36,233 bases of DNA from Candidatus Fonsibacter sp. (GCA_018882565.1 VERQ01000005.1:1-36233), one strand, 5' to 3'. Numbered from the stretch's first letter, positions 23,686 to 34,138 are shown. The notes: generated by a model not told the origin, from the sequence alone. Numbers and translations are program-made.

Positions 23686-24477
23686 TTAAAGATCTTTACT
23701 ATGCTGAACTAACATTTTTTTTATTGAACCGATTGCCTTTGCCGGATTCAATCCTTTTGGACAGGTGTTAGTACAGTTCATGATTGTATGACATCTAAAA
23801 AGTTTAAGCTCATCTGCAACTTTTTTTAATCTTTTTACTCTCTCTTCATCTCTACTATCAATAATCCATCTATAAGCTTGTAATAAAACAGCGGGTCCTA
23901 AATATTTTTCACCATTCCACCAATAGCTCGGGCAAGATGTTGAGCAACATGCACACATAATACATTCATAAAGCCCATCTAATTTTTCTCTGTCTTGTTT
24001 TGATTGATAGATTTCTTTATCACCTACTTCACTTTTTTTCTCAACCTGTAACCAAGGCTCAATGGATTGATATTGTTTATAAAGTTGATTTAGATTTGGA
24101 ACTAAATCTTTAATCACTGGCATGTGAGGAAGTGGATAAACTTTTATTTCATTTTTAATGTCCACTGCTGATTTTGTGCAAGCAAGTCCGTTAACACCAT
24201 CAATATTCATAGCGCAAGAACCACAAACGCCTTCTCTGCAAGATCTTCTAAATGTTAATGTAGTATCAATTTCGTTTTTAATTTTAATAAGAACATCGAG
24301 AACCATTGGCCCACACTCATCCATATTAACTTCGTAAGTATCTAGTCTTGGGTTCTGTTGTGTTTCAGGATCCCATCTATACACTTTAACTTTTTTTAGA
24401 TTTTTTCCATTGGTCTTGTCTTTAAAATATTTTCCCTCAACAACTTTTGAATCTTTAGGAAGGGCAAACTGAACCAT
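23686..24477 (-). CDS. sdhB: Succinate dehydrogenase iron-sulfur subunit
   Basis: SdhB carries electrons from the flavin of SdhA to the membrane quinone site through three iron-sulfur clusters. The 263 residues contain a ferredoxin-like 2Fe-2S motif ([21 protein letters not shown], read in two parts as CREGVCGSC and the later Cys). The 4Fe-4S and 3Fe-4S ligands are in [16 protein letters not shown] and [17 protein letters not shown]. The quinone-contact segment [21 protein letters not shown] is present in part. The ATG shares one base with the sdhA stop (TAATG). It is the last gene of the sdhCDAB set. Confidence 0.97.
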   Translation of the reverse strand: MVQFALPKDSKVVEGKYFKDKTNGKNLKKVKVYRWDPETQQNPRLDTYEVNMDECGPMVLDVLIKIKNEIDTTLTFRRSCREGVCGSCAMNIDGVNGLACTKSAVDIKNEIKVYPLPHMPVIKDLVPNLNQLYKQYQSIEPWLQVEKKSEVGDKEIYQSKQDREKLDGLYECIMCACCSTSCPSYWWNGEKYLGPAVLLQAYRWIIDSRDEERVKRLKKVADELKLFRCHTIMNCTNTCPKGLNPAKAIGSIKKMLVQHSKDL

Positions 24478-26258
24478 TAATATACTCTCGCTTTCGGAGG
24501 AAAATATTGCACTTCATTACTTAAAGTAAAATTATGTACATTTCTGTAATCTATTTTTACTTTCTCACCATCTTGCCAAGCTAGAGTATGTTTCATCCAA
24601 TTTTCATCATCTCTTTCTTTAAAATCTTCTCTAGAATGTGCTCCTCGACTTTCTTTTCTATTTTCAGCAGACGCCATTGTAACAAGCGATTGTCTTATTA
24701 GATTATCAAATTCTAAAGTTTCAATTAAATCTGTATTAAAGATTAAAGACTTATCCGAAACTGAAATATCATCCATTCCTTGCCATGGTTTTTTAATTTC
24801 TTCCATGCCTTCTTTTAAAATTTTAGCGTCTCTAAATACTGCACAATTTTTTTGCATTGTTCTTTGCATTTTATCTCTAAGCACAGAAGTTGGAGTTCCA
24901 CCGTTTGAATTTCTTAATTTATCAAATCTTGAAATTGATTTTTGCGTTTCGCTTTCAGGAATTACTTCATGTTTAGAATTTGGTTTTACAATTGTTGCGG
25001 CTCTCATAGCTGCAGCTCTACCAAATACCACAAGATCAATTAATGAATTAGAACCTAATCTATTGGCCCCATGAACCGAAACGCAGGCTGCTTCACCAAC
25101 CGCCATTAGGCCAGGCACAATCACATCTTTTCCATTATCAGTTTTAGATATTACTTCACCATAATAATTAGTAGGAATTCCTCCCATATTGTAATGAACG
25201 GTTGGAACAACTGGTATTGGTTGTTTTGTTACATCTACACCAGCAAAAATTTTTGCAGATTCAGAAATTCCAGGAAGTCTTTCGTGTAAAACTTTTGGAT
25301 CCAAATGATTTAGATGAAGATAAATGTGATCTTTATTTTTACCAACTCCTCTGCCTTCATTGATTTCAATTGTCATGGATCTTGAAACTACATCTCTTGA
25401 TGCAAGATCTTTTGCTGAAGGCGCGTATCTTTCCATAAATCTTTCACCTTCGGAATTAACTAAAAATCCCCCTTCACCTCGAGAGCCTTCGGTAATTAAA
25501 CATCCTGCTCCATAAATTCCTGTTGGATGAAATTGAATAAATTCCATATCTTGTAATGGTAAACCCGCTCTTAGAACCATCGCATTACCATCTCCTGTGC
25601 AAGTATGCGCTGATGTTGCTGAAAAATATGCTCTTCCATAACCACCTGTCGCTAAGATTGTCATGTTAGCTCTGAAGCGATGAATAGTTCCATCTTGCAG
25701 ATTCCAAGCAGTAACACCGTGACACTTTCCATTATGCATCAATAAATCTAATGCAAAATATTCTATAAAAAATTCTGTATTTTTTTTAAGCGCTTGACCA
25801 TAAAGTGTATGAAGAATTGCATGTCCTGTTCTATCTGCAGCAGCACAAGTTCTTTGAGCAATACCATTTCCATAATTAGCGGTCATTCCACCAAATGGTC
25901 TTTGGTAAATTTTTCCTTCTTCAGTTCTGCTAAAAGGGACTCCGTATTTTTCAAGTTCAATAACTGCTCTTGGAGCTTCTTTACATAAATATTCAATAGC
26001 GTCTTGATCGCCTAACCAATCAGCGCCTTTTACCGTATCATACATGTGCCAACGCCAATCATCTTCTGACATGTTTCCTAATGCAGCAGAGATACCACCT
26101 TGCGCAGCAGCAGTATGACTTCTTGTTGGAAATACTTTTGAAATACAGGCTGTCTTTAGTCCAGCTTCAGCTAAGCCAACGGCCGCTCTTAATCCAGAGC
26201 CACCAGCTCCTACAACGATAACATCGTATTCGTGATCAACAATTGGATAAGTGCTCAT
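24477..26258 (-). CDS. sdhA: Succinate dehydrogenase flavoprotein subunit
   Basis: SdhA oxidises succinate to fumarate at a covalently bound FAD, at the cytoplasmic face of the inner membrane. At 593 residues it is full length. The FAD fold [19 protein letters not shown] is at about 15-33, and the FAD-linking histidine is His48 in [42 protein letters not shown] and [20 protein letters not shown] are the substrate and flavin blocks. [18 protein letters not shown] near the C-terminus is typical of SdhA. The start overlaps sdhD by four bases (ATGA) and the end overlaps sdhB by one. Confidence 0.98.
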   Translation of the reverse strand: MSTYPIVDHEYDVIVVGAGGSGLRAAVGLAEAGLKTACISKVFPTRSHTAAAQGGISAALGNMSEDDWRWHMYDTVKGADWLGDQDAIEYLCKEAPRAVIELEKYGVPFSRTEEGKIYQRPFGGMTANYGNGIAQRTCAAADRTGHAILHTLYGQALKKNTEFFIEYFALDLLMHNGKCHGVTAWNLQDGTIHRFRANMTILATGGYGRAYFSATSAHTCTGDGNAMVLRAGLPLQDMEFIQFHPTGIYGAGCLITEGSRGEGGFLVNSEGERFMERYAPSAKDLASRDVVSRSMTIEINEGRGVGKNKDHIYLHLNHLDPKVLHERLPGISESAKIFAGVDVTKQPIPVVPTVHYNMGGIPTNYYGEVISKTDNGKDVIVPGLMAVGEAACVSVHGANRLGSNSLIDLVVFGRAAAMRAATIVKPNSKHEVIPESETQKSISRFDKLRNSNGGTPTSVLRDKMQRTMQKNCAVFRDAKILKEGMEEIKKPWQGMDDISVSDKSLIFNTDLIETLEFDNLIRQSLVTMASAENRKESRGAHSREDFKERDDENWMKHTLAWQDGEKVKIDYRNVHNFTLSNEVQYFPPKARVY

Positions 26259-26587
26259 AAAATAATTATCATTAATGATACAATGCCAACAACCGGAAGT
26301 ATAGCCGAGTATAACATTATAATTTTGTTTAAAATTAATTTTATACGTTCATCCTGAATATAATCTTCAATAATCTCACCTAAACCTAATTTTAAATGCA
26401 GACCTGCAAATATTAAAAATAAAGTAAAAACAGTTATTGAGAAATAATTATCAAAAAAGTCTAATGCCCCTGTGTAATCTTGATTAACTAAATCAACTAA
26501 AGAATATAAAAAAAATAATAATAAAGGTATCAGCACAACTGCACTAACTCTTTGTATTATCCATTTATTTAAAGCATGATTTTTCAT
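26255..26587 (-). CDS. sdhD: Succinate dehydrogenase membrane anchor subunit SdhD
   Basis: SdhD is one of two hydrophobic anchors that hold SdhAB to the membrane and help bind heme b and quinone. From the ATG at 26587 it is 110 residues with three membrane segments (about 14-33, 44-65 and 83-108). [18 protein letters not shown] near the start and the heme-side [14 protein letters not shown] are the family blocks. A TTG four codons upstream would give a 13-nt overlap with sdhC. The ATG that shares one base with the sdhC stop (TAATG) fits the pattern of this operon better, so I chose it. Confidence 0.88.
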   Translation of the reverse strand: MKNHALNKWIIQRVSAVVLIPLLLFFLYSLVDLVNQDYTGALDFFDNYFSITVFTLFLIFAGLHLKLGLGEIIEDYIQDERIKLILNKIIMLYSAILPVVGIVSLMIIIL

Positions 26588-26958
26588 TATATAATCCAAA
26601 TAAAAAATGTTGTTAAAATAGATAAAAGTAAAACAATTATTCCAGAAAGATTTGCGGTCTTAATTTCGTAACCATAACCAAAATCCCAGGCAAGATGTCT
26701 GATGCCATTAAACATATGGTAAACAAATGACCAAGTAAAACCTACAAGAATAAATTTGCCAATAAAACTTCTTAAAAATTTTTGGTAAAAATTATAATAC
26801 TCAGGTCCTAGAGCTAAAAATAAAATCCATAAAACAATTAAAAAAAATCCAGCAGTATTAATTACTCCTGTAAGTCTATGTGTGATTGATAATAAAGAGG
26901 AAAACTGCCACTTATAAATTTGGATATGAGGGGATAAGGGGCCAGAGTTTTTTTCCAT
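26587..26958 (-). CDS. sdhC: Succinate dehydrogenase cytochrome b556 subunit SdhC
   Basis: SdhC provides the second membrane anchor and heme ligand. The 123 residues begin with the typical SdhC sequence GPLSPHIQIYKWQ. SSLLSITHRLTGVIN follows, with its conserved Ser-His-Arg. Three membrane segments then follow. HMFNGIRHLAWDFGYG is the conserved block with the heme-ligand histidine. Gene order sdhC-sdhD-sdhA-sdhB is standard. It starts 9 nt after asd with no promoter in between, so transcription probably comes from upstream. Confidence 0.94.
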   Translation of the reverse strand: MEKNSGPLSPHIQIYKWQFSSLLSITHRLTGVINTAGFFLIVLWILFLALGPEYYNFYQKFLRSFIGKFILVGFTWSFVYHMFNGIRHLAWDFGYGYEIKTANLSGIIVLLLSILTTFFIWII

Positions 26959-26967
26959 AAAAAATAT

Positions 26968-27981
26968 TTAATTATTTTTTATATGCTTTTTAACCAAAAC
27001 CTCCGCGATTTGCACTGCATTAAAAGCTGCTCCCTTTAATAAATTGTCAGAAACAATCCACATATTAACAGCATTTTTTGTAGGATCCCTTCTAATTCTA
27101 GAAATATAAGTTAAAAAGCTTCCAGCAGACTCTGCAGGAGTTGCATAGCCTCCGTTCTTTTTTTGATCAATAACTTTACAGCTTGGCGAATTCATTAAAG
27201 TTGAACGTATTTGCTGAATGTCGAATTTCTTTTTAAATTCAACGTTCACAGCTTCAGAATGAGAAACAAGTACTGGAACACGAACACATGTTGCTGTTAA
27301 TTTAATATTTTTATCTAAAATCTTTTTTGTCTCATTTTCCATTTTCCACTCTTCTTTTGTTGATCCATCTTTCATAAAAACATCAATGTGAGGAATAACG
27401 TTGAAAGCGATTTGCTTTGTAAATTTTTTAGGTTTAATTTTTTTCTTACTTAAATAATCTTTTGTCTGAGAAATTAATTCATCCATAGCAGCTTTTCCTG
27501 CTCCTGATACTGATTGATAAGTTGATGTTACTACTCTTTTAATTTTAAATTTGTCATGAAGAGGCTTTAAAGCCACAACTAACTGTGCTGTTGAACAATT
27601 TGGATTAGCAATAATATTTGTCTTTTTATAATCTTTAATTGCATGCTCATTCACTTCGGGAACGATTAGTGGAATATTTTTTGATGATCTAAAATAACTT
27701 GAATATTCAATTACAATTGAATCTTTTGCAATTTTTGGTGCCCATGTTTTTGCAAGTTTAGATCCTGCACAAAAAAAAGTAATATCTGCTTTTCTAAAAT
27801 CAAAATCTTCTAAGCTTCTAACTTCAATATTTTTATTTCTAAACTTTATAAACTTCCCAACACTTTTTTTAGAAGCTAATAAATAAAGTATATTTACTGG
27901 AAATTTTCTTCTTTCTAAAACTTCAATAGTTTTTCTACCTGCGTTTCCTGTGCTTCCTACAATTGCAATATTCGCTCTCAT
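26968..27981 (-). CDS. asd: Aspartate-semialdehyde dehydrogenase
   Basis: Asd reduces aspartyl phosphate to aspartate semialdehyde with NADPH, the branch point to lysine, diaminopimelate, threonine and methionine. The 337 residues match the family. The NADP loop GSTGNAGRKTIEVL is at 9-22. The nucleophile is Cys129 in ANPNCSTAQLV. VTSTYQSVSGAGKAAMDEL is present, and the late VRVPVLVSHSEAVNVEF block carries the active-site His. The ATG shares one base with the leuB stop. The leuB-asd pairing is common in alphaproteobacteria. Together with dapF at the other end of the window it serves diaminopimelate synthesis. Confidence 0.95.
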   Translation of the reverse strand: MRANIAIVGSTGNAGRKTIEVLERRKFPVNILYLLASKKSVGKFIKFRNKNIEVRSLEDFDFRKADITFFCAGSKLAKTWAPKIAKDSIVIEYSSYFRSSKNIPLIVPEVNEHAIKDYKKTNIIANPNCSTAQLVVALKPLHDKFKIKRVVTSTYQSVSGAGKAAMDELISQTKDYLSKKKIKPKKFTKQIAFNVIPHIDVFMKDGSTKEEWKMENETKKILDKNIKLTATCVRVPVLVSHSEAVNVEFKKKFDIQQIRSTLMNSPSCKVIDQKKNGGYATPAESAGSFLTYISRIRRDPTKNAVNMWIVSDNLLKGAAFNAVQIAEVLVKKHIKNN

Positions 27982-29075
27982 TATTTTAAATTGGCTATAA
28001 CCAAATCTCCCATTTCTGAAGTTGATACTTTTTTTTGACCTTTTTCCATTATATCTTGAGTTCTGTAACCATCTTTAAGAACATTTTTAACTGCCTGATC
28101 AAGCATATCTGCTTCTTTATCCATATCAAAGGAATAGCGTAAAGCCATAGAAAAACTCAAGATTGACGCAAGTGGATTTGCAATATTTTTACCCGCTATA
28201 TCGGGAGCAGAACCATGGCAAGGTTCATACATTGATTTAAATTTTCCATCTTTATTTTTTCCGCTTAATGATGCTGAAGGCAACATTCCAAGTGAACCCG
28301 TTAGCATTCCAGCTTCATCTGAAAGCATGTCTCCAAATAAATTATCAGTTACGATCACATCAAATTGTTTAGGATTTCTAACTAATTGCATTGCACAATT
28401 ATCTGCTAGCATATGACTAAGTTCCACATCTTTAAATTCTTTTTTATGTAATTCTTCTACTTCTTCTCTCCACAATAAACCTGCTTCCATAACGTTAGAT
28501 TTCTCACATGAAGTAACTTTGTTGCTTCTTTTTCTAGCAAGTTCAAAAGCCACTCTGGCAACTCTTTGAATTTCACTTGATGTGTAAGTGTGAGTATTTG
28601 TTCCTTTTTTCTCACCATTAGATAATTTTTCAACACCTCTTGGAGTTCCAAAATAAATTCCTCCTGTAAGCTCTCGGACAATCATAATATCTAAATCAGA
28701 AACAACTTCTGGCTTTAAAGTAGATGCGTTAGCAAGTTCCTTAAAACAAATTGCAGGTCTTAAATTTGCAAATAATTCTAAATCTTTTCTAAGTCTTAGT
28801 AAGGCTCTCTCGGGTCTTTTTGAAAATTCTAATTTATCCCACTTTGGTCCACCCACAGCTCCTAACAAAACTGCATCACTTGCCATTGCAATTTTCATTA
28901 CTTCGTCAGTAATTGGTGTGCCGTGCTTATCAAAAGAAATTCCTCCTGCTAATTCTTCAGTAATATCAAAGTCGGTAGATTTATTTTTATTAAACCAAAC
29001 AATAACTTTTTTAACCTCATTCATTACCTCTGGTCCAATTCCATCTCCAGCAAGAATAAGAAGTTTTTTTTTCAT
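27981..29075 (-). CDS. leuB: 3-isopropylmalate dehydrogenase
   Basis: LeuB oxidatively decarboxylates 3-isopropylmalate to 2-oxoisocaproate, the third leucine-specific step. From the ATG at 29075 it has 364 residues. The start [16 protein letters not shown] is the conserved NAD-side N-terminus. [14 protein letters not shown] contains the conserved substrate arginine and tyrosine. [20 protein letters not shown] and [18 protein letters not shown] complete the substrate, metal and NAD sites. A TTG four codons upstream is possible, but the ATG overlapping the leuD stop by one base matches the leuC-leuD and leuB-asd junctions. Confidence 0.96.
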   Translation of the reverse strand: MKKKLLILAGDGIGPEVMNEVKKVIVWFNKNKSTDFDITEELAGGISFDKHGTPITDEVMKIAMASDAVLLGAVGGPKWDKLEFSKRPERALLRLRKDLELFANLRPAICFKELANASTLKPEVVSDLDIMIVRELTGGIYFGTPRGVEKLSNGEKKGTNTHTYTSSEIQRVARVAFELARKRSNKVTSCEKSNVMEAGLLWREEVEELHKKEFKDVELSHMLADNCAMQLVRNPKQFDVIVTDNLFGDMLSDEAGMLTGSLGMLPSASLSGKNKDGKFKSMYEPCHGSAPDIAGKNIANPLASILSFSMALRYSFDMDKEADMLDQAVKNVLKDGYRTQDIMEKGQKKVSTSEMGDLVIANLK

Positions 29076-29677
29076 TAATATAACCAAGGAGTTAGATTTT
29101 TTTTATTTTGTTCAAAGGTTTTAATTTTAGCATCTTTTTTTAAAGTAAGAGCAATATCATCATAACCATTTAATAAGCATTCTTTTCTAAATGGCTCGAT
29201 TTCAAAATCAAAAGGCCTGTTGTCTCCTTTATGAATTTTTTGATCAACCAAATCTATCTCTATTTCTTTATTTTTTTTTGCAGCTTCAGATAATTCTTTA
29301 ACCTGATTTTCTGGAAGAACGATTGGTAAAATTCCATTTTTGAAACAGTTGTTATAAAAAATATCTGCAAAACTTTCTGCAACAATACATCGAATACCAA
29401 AATCTAATAGCGCCCAAGGAGCATGCTCTCTTGATGATCCACAACCAAAATTTTTTCCTGAAATTAAAATTTTTGCTTTATTATAAGGAGCATTATTTAA
29501 AATAAAACTTTTTATTACATTGCCTTTTTCATCATAACGCATTTCGTAAAACAATGCAGAACCAAGACCTGTTCTTTTAATTGTTTTTAAAAATTGTTTT
29601 GGAATAATCATGTCCGTATCAATATTTGAGATCTGAAGATCAGCAGCAATACTTTTAAGTTTTGTAAATTTTTCCAT
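29075..29677 (-). CDS. leuD: 3-isopropylmalate dehydratase small subunit
   Basis: LeuD pairs with LeuC to isomerise 2-isopropylmalate to 3-isopropylmalate. The 200 residues match the family. The swivelling domain has [20 protein letters not shown] near the N-terminus, the substrate loop [17 protein letters not shown], and [21 protein letters not shown]. The gene overlaps leuC and leuB by a single base on each side (TAATG), so the three leucine genes form one translational chain. Confidence 0.96.
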   Translation of the reverse strand: MEKFTKLKSIAADLQISNIDTDMIIPKQFLKTIKRTGLGSALFYEMRYDEKGNVIKSFILNNAPYNKAKILISGKNFGCGSSREHAPWALLDFGIRCIVAESFADIFYNNCFKNGILPIVLPENQVKELSEAAKKNKEIEIDLVDQKIHKGDNRPFDFEIEPFRKECLLNGYDDIALTLKKDAKIKTFEQNKKNLTPWLY

Positions 29678-31077
29678 TAAATAATCTTTCTAATATCTAC
29701 AAATTTACCCTCAATTGCAGCAGCGGCTGCCATAACCGGGCTAACAAGATGTGTTCTTCCGCCTCTTCCTTGTCTTCCTTCAAAGTTTCTATTTGAAGTA
29801 GAAGCACATCTTTCTTTTGGTTTTAATTGATCTGGATTCATTCCAAGACACATTGAACATCCAGGTTCTCTCCAATCAAATCCTGATTCTTTAAATATTT
29901 TATCTAGACCTTCTTTTTCAGCCTGTAATTTTACAAGTCCAGAGCCAGGAACAACAATTGCATCAACACTTTTATTTACTTTTTTTCCTTTAACTATTTT
30001 TGCAACTTCTCTTAAATCTTCAATTCTTCCATTAGTGCAAGAGCCTATAAAAACCTTATCAATTTTAATGTCTTGAATAGCCGTATTAGGTTCTAAACCC
30101 ATATAATCTAAAGATCTTAGTATAGATTTTTTTCTATCCTCATTCTTTTCTAAATTTGGATCAGGAACTTTTCCGTTAATAGAAGCTGTGTCTTGAGGAC
30201 TTGTTCCCCAAGTAACTGTTGGCTCAATATCTTTTCCTTGTAAATGAAGTTCTCTATCAAATTTTGCATCTTTATCCGTATATAAAGTGCTCCAATATTT
30301 AAGTGCTTTTTCCCAATTCTCACCCTTTGGAGCCAAAGGTCTTCCTTTAATATAATCAAAAGTTTTTTGATCAGGAGCAACAAGTCCAGCTCGCGCACCT
30401 GCTTCAATGCTCATGTTACAAACGGTCATTCTTTCTTCCATAGAAAAATTTCTAAAAACCTCTCCACAGTATTCAATAACGTAACCAGTTCCACCTGCTG
30501 TTCCAATTTTCCCAATGATAGACAGAATTACATCTTTAGCGGTAACCCCTAATGGTAATTTTCCATCAACGCTAATTTTAAAATTTTTTGCTCTACTTTG
30601 AATTAAAGTTTGTGTTGCAAGAACATGCTCTACTTCTGAAGTTCCAATCCCAAAGGCTAACGCACCAAATGCTCCGTGTGTTGAGGTATGACTGTCTCCA
30701 CAAACAATTGTCATTCCAGGCTGAGTAAAGCCTTGTTCAGGTCCAATAACATGAACGATACCTTGTCGTTTGTCTGTTAAACCAAAAAATTCTATACCAA
30801 AATCTTTGCAATTTTTAGAAAGGGTCTCAACTTGAATAGCAGATTCTTTATCAGCTATTCCTTTTGATCTGTCAGTTGTTGGAACGTTATGATCAACAAC
30901 TGCTAATGTTGAACCAGGTAATTTTACTTTTCTATTTGATAAACGTAATCCTTCAAATGCCTGTGGACTCGTTACTTCATGCACTAAATGTCGATCGATA
31001 TATAAAAGTGATGTTCCGTCATTTTGTTCATCAACTAAATGACTCTCCCATATTTTGTCGTAAAGTGTCTTTGCCAT
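29677..31077 (-). CDS. leuC: 3-isopropylmalate dehydratase large subunit
   Basis: LeuC carries the 4Fe-4S cluster of isopropylmalate isomerase and belongs to the aconitase family. The 466 residues are standard. It starts [19 protein letters not shown], has [20 protein letters not shown], and has the cluster cysteines in GSCTNGR and in [34 protein letters not shown] is the conserved C-terminal block. It begins 16 nt after rplS, the widest gap in the ffh-to-sdhB series. I see no leader peptide with leucine codons and no attenuator there, so classical leucine attenuation looks absent. Confidence 0.97.
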   Translation of the reverse strand: MAKTLYDKIWESHLVDEQNDGTSLLYIDRHLVHEVTSPQAFEGLRLSNRKVKLPGSTLAVVDHNVPTTDRSKGIADKESAIQVETLSKNCKDFGIEFFGLTDKRQGIVHVIGPEQGFTQPGMTIVCGDSHTSTHGAFGALAFGIGTSEVEHVLATQTLIQSRAKNFKISVDGKLPLGVTAKDVILSIIGKIGTAGGTGYVIEYCGEVFRNFSMEERMTVCNMSIEAGARAGLVAPDQKTFDYIKGRPLAPKGENWEKALKYWSTLYTDKDAKFDRELHLQGKDIEPTVTWGTSPQDTASINGKVPDPNLEKNEDRKKSILRSLDYMGLEPNTAIQDIKIDKVFIGSCTNGRIEDLREVAKIVKGKKVNKSVDAIVVPGSGLVKLQAEKEGLDKIFKESGFDWREPGCSMCLGMNPDQLKPKERCASTSNRNFEGRQGRGGRTHLVSPVMAAAAAIEGKFVDIRKII

Positions 31078-31093
31078 TAAATAAAAACTAGTA

Positions 31094-31612
31094 TTACTTC
31101 TTTTTATTCTGAGCTTCTGTCTTTGGCGCTGAAGCTTTTTCCGTATTTTTTGGAGCCTGTTCAGCAGCTATATCTGCTTGTGCTTCAATATTTTGGACTG
31201 CCTCTTTTTTTGGTAAAGGTTGAATAATATCTACACCAATTTTTTTTCTAATTTTTTCTGTAATTCTAGCTGATTTACCAGTTCTTTCTCTTAGGTAGTA
31301 AAGTTTTGCTCTTCTTACTTTTCCACTTCTAACAACTTCAACTGACTCTACGTTTGGACTATGAACTGGAAATAATCTTTCAACACCTTCACCGAAAGAA
31401 ATTTTTCTAACTGTAAAAGTAGAATTAATTCCTTTATTTTTTTTAGCAATACAAACTCCTTCGTAAGCTTGTATTCTTTGTCTCTTTCCTTCGATAATTC
31501 GAACGTTTACTTTTAAAGTATCTCCAGGAGAAAATTCTGGTAATTTTTTTTCACCAATTTTCTTAATATGAAGTTTATCTAATTCGTCTATTCTCATTGT
31601 AGAAATTTGCAT
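31094..31612 (-). CDS. rplS: 50S ribosomal protein L19 with long C-terminal tail
   Basis: L19 lies at the 30S-50S interface. The core (about 22-128) is clear: [54 protein letters not shown], and [18 protein letters not shown]. The protein is 172 residues against about 115-125 in most bacteria. The extra part is a tail from about residue 131 rich in Ala, Gln, Glu and Lys ([19 protein letters not shown] and onward) that looks unstructured. An in-frame ATG at 31597 is an alternative start. It lies in the order rpsP-trmD-rplS, 10 nt after trmD. Confidence 0.95.
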   Translation of the reverse strand: MQISTMRIDELDKLHIKKIGEKKLPEFSPGDTLKVNVRIIEGKRQRIQAYEGVCIAKKNKGINSTFTVRKISFGEGVERLFPVHSPNVESVEVVRSGKVRRAKLYYLRERTGKSARITEKIRKKIGVDIIQPLPKKEAVQNIEAQADIAAEQAPKNTEKASAPKTEAQNKKK

Positions 31613-31622
31613 TAAAATTTAA

Positions 31623-32309
31623 TTATTTGTGATATTTTTCCCATAAGTCTTGTCTCTGGCGACGTGTTATATCCTCGGATTGTGCTAAGCGCCAGTCCTT
31701 AATTTTAGCGTGATTCCCAGACAAAAGTACTTCCGGAACGGTTCTTCCTTTCCACTCTTGGGGTTTTGTGTATTGAGGATATTCCAATAAATTATTTTCA
31801 AAACTCTCTTCATTTAAAGAAGAAGAATTGCCAAGAACCCCTGGCAATAATCTAATTATGGAATCTAAAAAAACAAACGCTGCTGTTTCACCGCCGGATA
31901 AAATAAAATCACCAATACTTATTTCTCTAATCTTTCTTTCTTCTATAACTCTCTGATCAATTCCCTCAAAGTGTCCACAAATAAGATCTACTCCATTTTT
32001 TTGTGACAATTGTTTTGCAACTTTTTGTGTTAACAATTCACCTCTTGGACTTAGATAAATAAGTTCATTTTTAGAGTTTTTAATATTTTTATCCAAGCAA
32101 CTATCTATTACATCGGCACGCATAACCATTCCGCTTCCTCCTCCAAAAGGAGTATCATCCACACTTCCGTGCTTGTCTAAAGCATAGTCCCTGATGTTAA
32201 CAACATCGAGTGACCAGATTTTATTTTCTCTAGCTCTTTTATAAAGCCCGATATCTAAAATCCCTGGAAAAAATTCTGGATATAAAGTGAATATTTTTGC
32301 AGACCACAT
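31623..32309 (-). CDS. trmD: tRNA (guanine-37-N1)-methyltransferase
   Basis: TrmD methylates G37 next to the anticodon and prevents +1 frameshifts. The 228 residues are within the family range. The N-terminal SPOUT domain has FTLYPEFFPGILDIGLYKRA, the DDTPFGGGSGMVMRAD block, and the knot sequences LICGHFEGIDQRVIEE and ISIGDFILSGGETAA that bind S-adenosylmethionine. The C-terminal domain has PPEVLLSGNHAKIKDWR-like sequence (read here as VPEVLLSGNHAKIKDWR). It lies 5 nt after rpsP and 10 nt before rplS. Confidence 0.97.
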   Translation of the reverse strand: MWSAKIFTLYPEFFPGILDIGLYKRARENKIWSLDVVNIRDYALDKHGSVDDTPFGGGSGMVMRADVIDSCLDKNIKNSKNELIYLSPRGELLTQKVAKQLSQKNGVDLICGHFEGIDQRVIEERKIREISIGDFILSGGETAAFVFLDSIIRLLPGVLGNSSSLNEESFENNLLEYPQYTKPQEWKGRTVPEVLLSGNHAKIKDWRLAQSEDITRRQRQDLWEKYHK

Positions 32310-32314
32310 AATAG

Positions 32315-32764
32315 TTAATTTGCTTTAGGGGCCTCCGCTTCTGGTGCTTTTTCCTCAGCCTTTGGAGCTTCCACAGGAGCTGGTTCAGCTGCTGGAGCCG
32401 CTTCTGCTGCTGGAGCTGCTGCTGGTGCTTCTTTTGGAGCTTGTGCAGCTTTTAATCTTTCTTGAGCTTTCTTTTTAGGTAAAGCTTTAATTGGATTATT
32501 TCTTTTTTCAGGAACCGGAGCAAGATTTGCTGTGCCTAAAAATTTTGCAACTCTTAACGTAGGTTGAGCTCCCATTTTAAGCCAATGAGTTATTCTTTCT
32601 GACTCTAAGCTTAATCTTTCTGGTTTGCTTTTTGGTAGTAACGGATTGAAGTATCCAAGTTTTTCAATAAATTTTCCATCTCTTGGATTTCTAGAATCTG
32701 CAACTACGATTTGATAGAAGGGTCTTTTTTTTGTTCCCCCTCTAGCTAGTCTTATTTTTAACAT
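32315..32764 (-). CDS. rpsP: 30S ribosomal protein S16 with Ala/Pro/Glu-rich tail
   Basis: S16 helps fold the 5' domain of 16S rRNA. The core is about residues 1-85 ([53 protein letters not shown]). The 149-residue protein has an extension of about 60 residues. From about 108 it is almost only Ala, Pro, Glu and Lys ([20 protein letters not shown] and similar). This tail makes 32318-32443 a local G+C peak in an A/T-rich region. A clear Shine-Dalgarno sequence (AAAGGA) lies about 7 nt before the ATG, 12 nt after ffh. The tail is probably disordered; its role is unknown. Confidence 0.95.
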   Translation of the reverse strand: MLKIRLARGGTKKRPFYQIVVADSRNPRDGKFIEKLGYFNPLLPKSKPERLSLESERITHWLKMGAQPTLRVAKFLGTANLAPVPEKRNNPIKALPKKKAQERLKAAQAPKEAPAAAPAAEAAPAAEPAPVEAPKAEEKAPEAEAPKAN

Positions 32765-32776
32765 TTGTTTTCCTTT

Positions 32777-34138
32777 CTATTTTAGATTGTTAAATAACTC
32801 TGGAGGTATTCCATCTAAACCTCCAAAATTTCTTCCGCCACCTTGAGACATTCTTTTCATCATTCCTGTCATCATTTTATGTTGTTTTAGAAGCTTGTTT
32901 ACTAAAGCGATGTCGGTTCCTGAACCACTCGCTATTCTTTTTTTTCTAGATCCATCAATAATTTTTGGGTTATCTCTTTCTTTAGGAGTCATTGATAAAA
33001 TAACCGCTTCTTGCTTTCCAAGAAGACTTTCATCAATATTGGACTCGTCTATTTGTTTTTTAATTTTTGAAATACCAGGGATCATTCCTAGAACTTTTCC
33101 CATGCCCCCAATTTTTTTCATTTGCCTTATCTGTTTTAAATAATCATTAAAGGTAAATTGTCCTTTTTTAAAATTCTCTTCTAGTTCTTCAACTTCTTCT
33201 TTTTTTAAATTTTCAGATACTTTCTCAACAAGAGAAACTACATCTCCCATTCCTAAAATTCTGTTTGCAATTCTTTCTGGGTGAAATATTTCAAAATCAT
33301 CAATTTTTTCACCAACTCCTAAAAATTTAATAGGACAATTTGCAACAGACTTCATGCTAAGAGCGGCGCCACCTTTTCCATCCCCATCTATTCTTGTTAA
33401 TATTATTCCTGTTAAATCGACTGTTTTTTTAAATTCACTGGCGATATTTACAGCGTCTTGTCCGGTTAAAGAGTCAGCGACTAAAAAAGTTTCAATTGGA
33501 TTAATTATTTTTTTAAGATTATTTAATTCACTCATCATCACGCTATCAATTTGCGTTCGTCCGGCAGTATCAAAAATGATTACATCGGAGCCTGATAAAG
33601 AAGCGGCTGCTAAAGTTCTTTGAGTAATTTCTATTGGAAGTTGTCCTTCTATAATTGGAATTGTTTGAATATTATTTTGGCTACCTAATAACTCTAATTG
33701 TTTTTGAGCTGCTGGACGATAAACGTCTAAGCTCGATAACATTACTTTTTTATTAAAATTCTTTTCAATAAATTTTGCGATCTTTGCTGAAGTTGTTGTT
33801 TTTCCTGAACCCTGCAAACCAACAACTAATATTTTTGCTGGTGGAACTGTATTGAGATTAATTTCTGATTTTTCGCTGCCTAAAATTTTAACAAGTTCAT
33901 CATATACAATTTTAACAAGTAATTGTCCTGGAGTTATAGATTTTAAAACTTCTTGGCCGATTGCTTTAGGTTTAACATTTGCAATAAAGTCTTTTGCAAC
34001 AGAAAGAGCAACATCAGACTCTAGAAGAGCCTGACGGATCTTTCGTAATCCTTCATCAACCTGTTTTTCATCTAATTGAGTGCTTTTGTTAAAAAAAGAA
34101 AAGGCAGACTCAATTTTACTCGTTAAATTTTCAAACAT
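32777..34138 (-). CDS. ffh: Signal recognition particle GTPase Ffh
   Basis: Ffh binds hydrophobic signal sequences emerging from the ribosome and, with 4.5S RNA and FtsY, delivers them to the membrane. The 453 residues show an N domain (1-85), a G domain with G1 GLQGSGKTT (107-115), DVYRPAAQKQLE, DTAGR and the TRIDGDGKGGAALS block, and a methionine-rich M domain (about 295-430). The M domain ends with KMMTGMMKRMSQGGGRN, the signal-sequence and RNA-binding part. A GGAG ribosome-binding site lies about 8 nt before the ATG. Upstream is a 178-nt structured spacer (see the leader entry). It heads a 12-gene series that ends with sdhB. Confidence 0.97.
   Translation of the reverse strand: MFENLTSKIESAFSFFNKSTQLDEKQVDEGLRKIRQALLESDVALSVAKDFIANVKPKAIGQEVLKSITPGQLLVKIVYDELVKILGSEKSEINLNTVPPAKILVVGLQGSGKTTTSAKIAKFIEKNFNKKVMLSSLDVYRPAAQKQLELLGSQNNIQTIPIIEGQLPIEITQRTLAAASLSGSDVIIFDTAGRTQIDSVMMSELNNLKKIINPIETFLVADSLTGQDAVNIASEFKKTVDLTGIILTRIDGDGKGGAALSMKSVANCPIKFLGVGEKIDDFEIFHPERIANRILGMGDVVSLVEKVSENLKKEEVEELEENFKKGQFTFNDYLKQIRQMKKIGGMGKVLGMIPGISKIKKQIDESNIDESLLGKQEAVILSMTPKERDNPKIIDGSRKKRIASGSGTDIALVNKLLKQHKMMTGMMKRMSQGGGRNFGGLDGIPPELFNNLK

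Noticed and set aside
28457..28681. A 74-codon open frame inside leuB on the same strand, and similar long frames opposite sucC, proA, sdhA and ffh
   Set aside because: They are out-of-frame or antisense openings within well-supported genes, lack recognisable protein sequence and have no start signals.
31078..31093. A leucine attenuator or leader peptide before leuC
   Set aside because: The gap is only 16 nt and contains no leucine-rich short frame or terminator hairpin.
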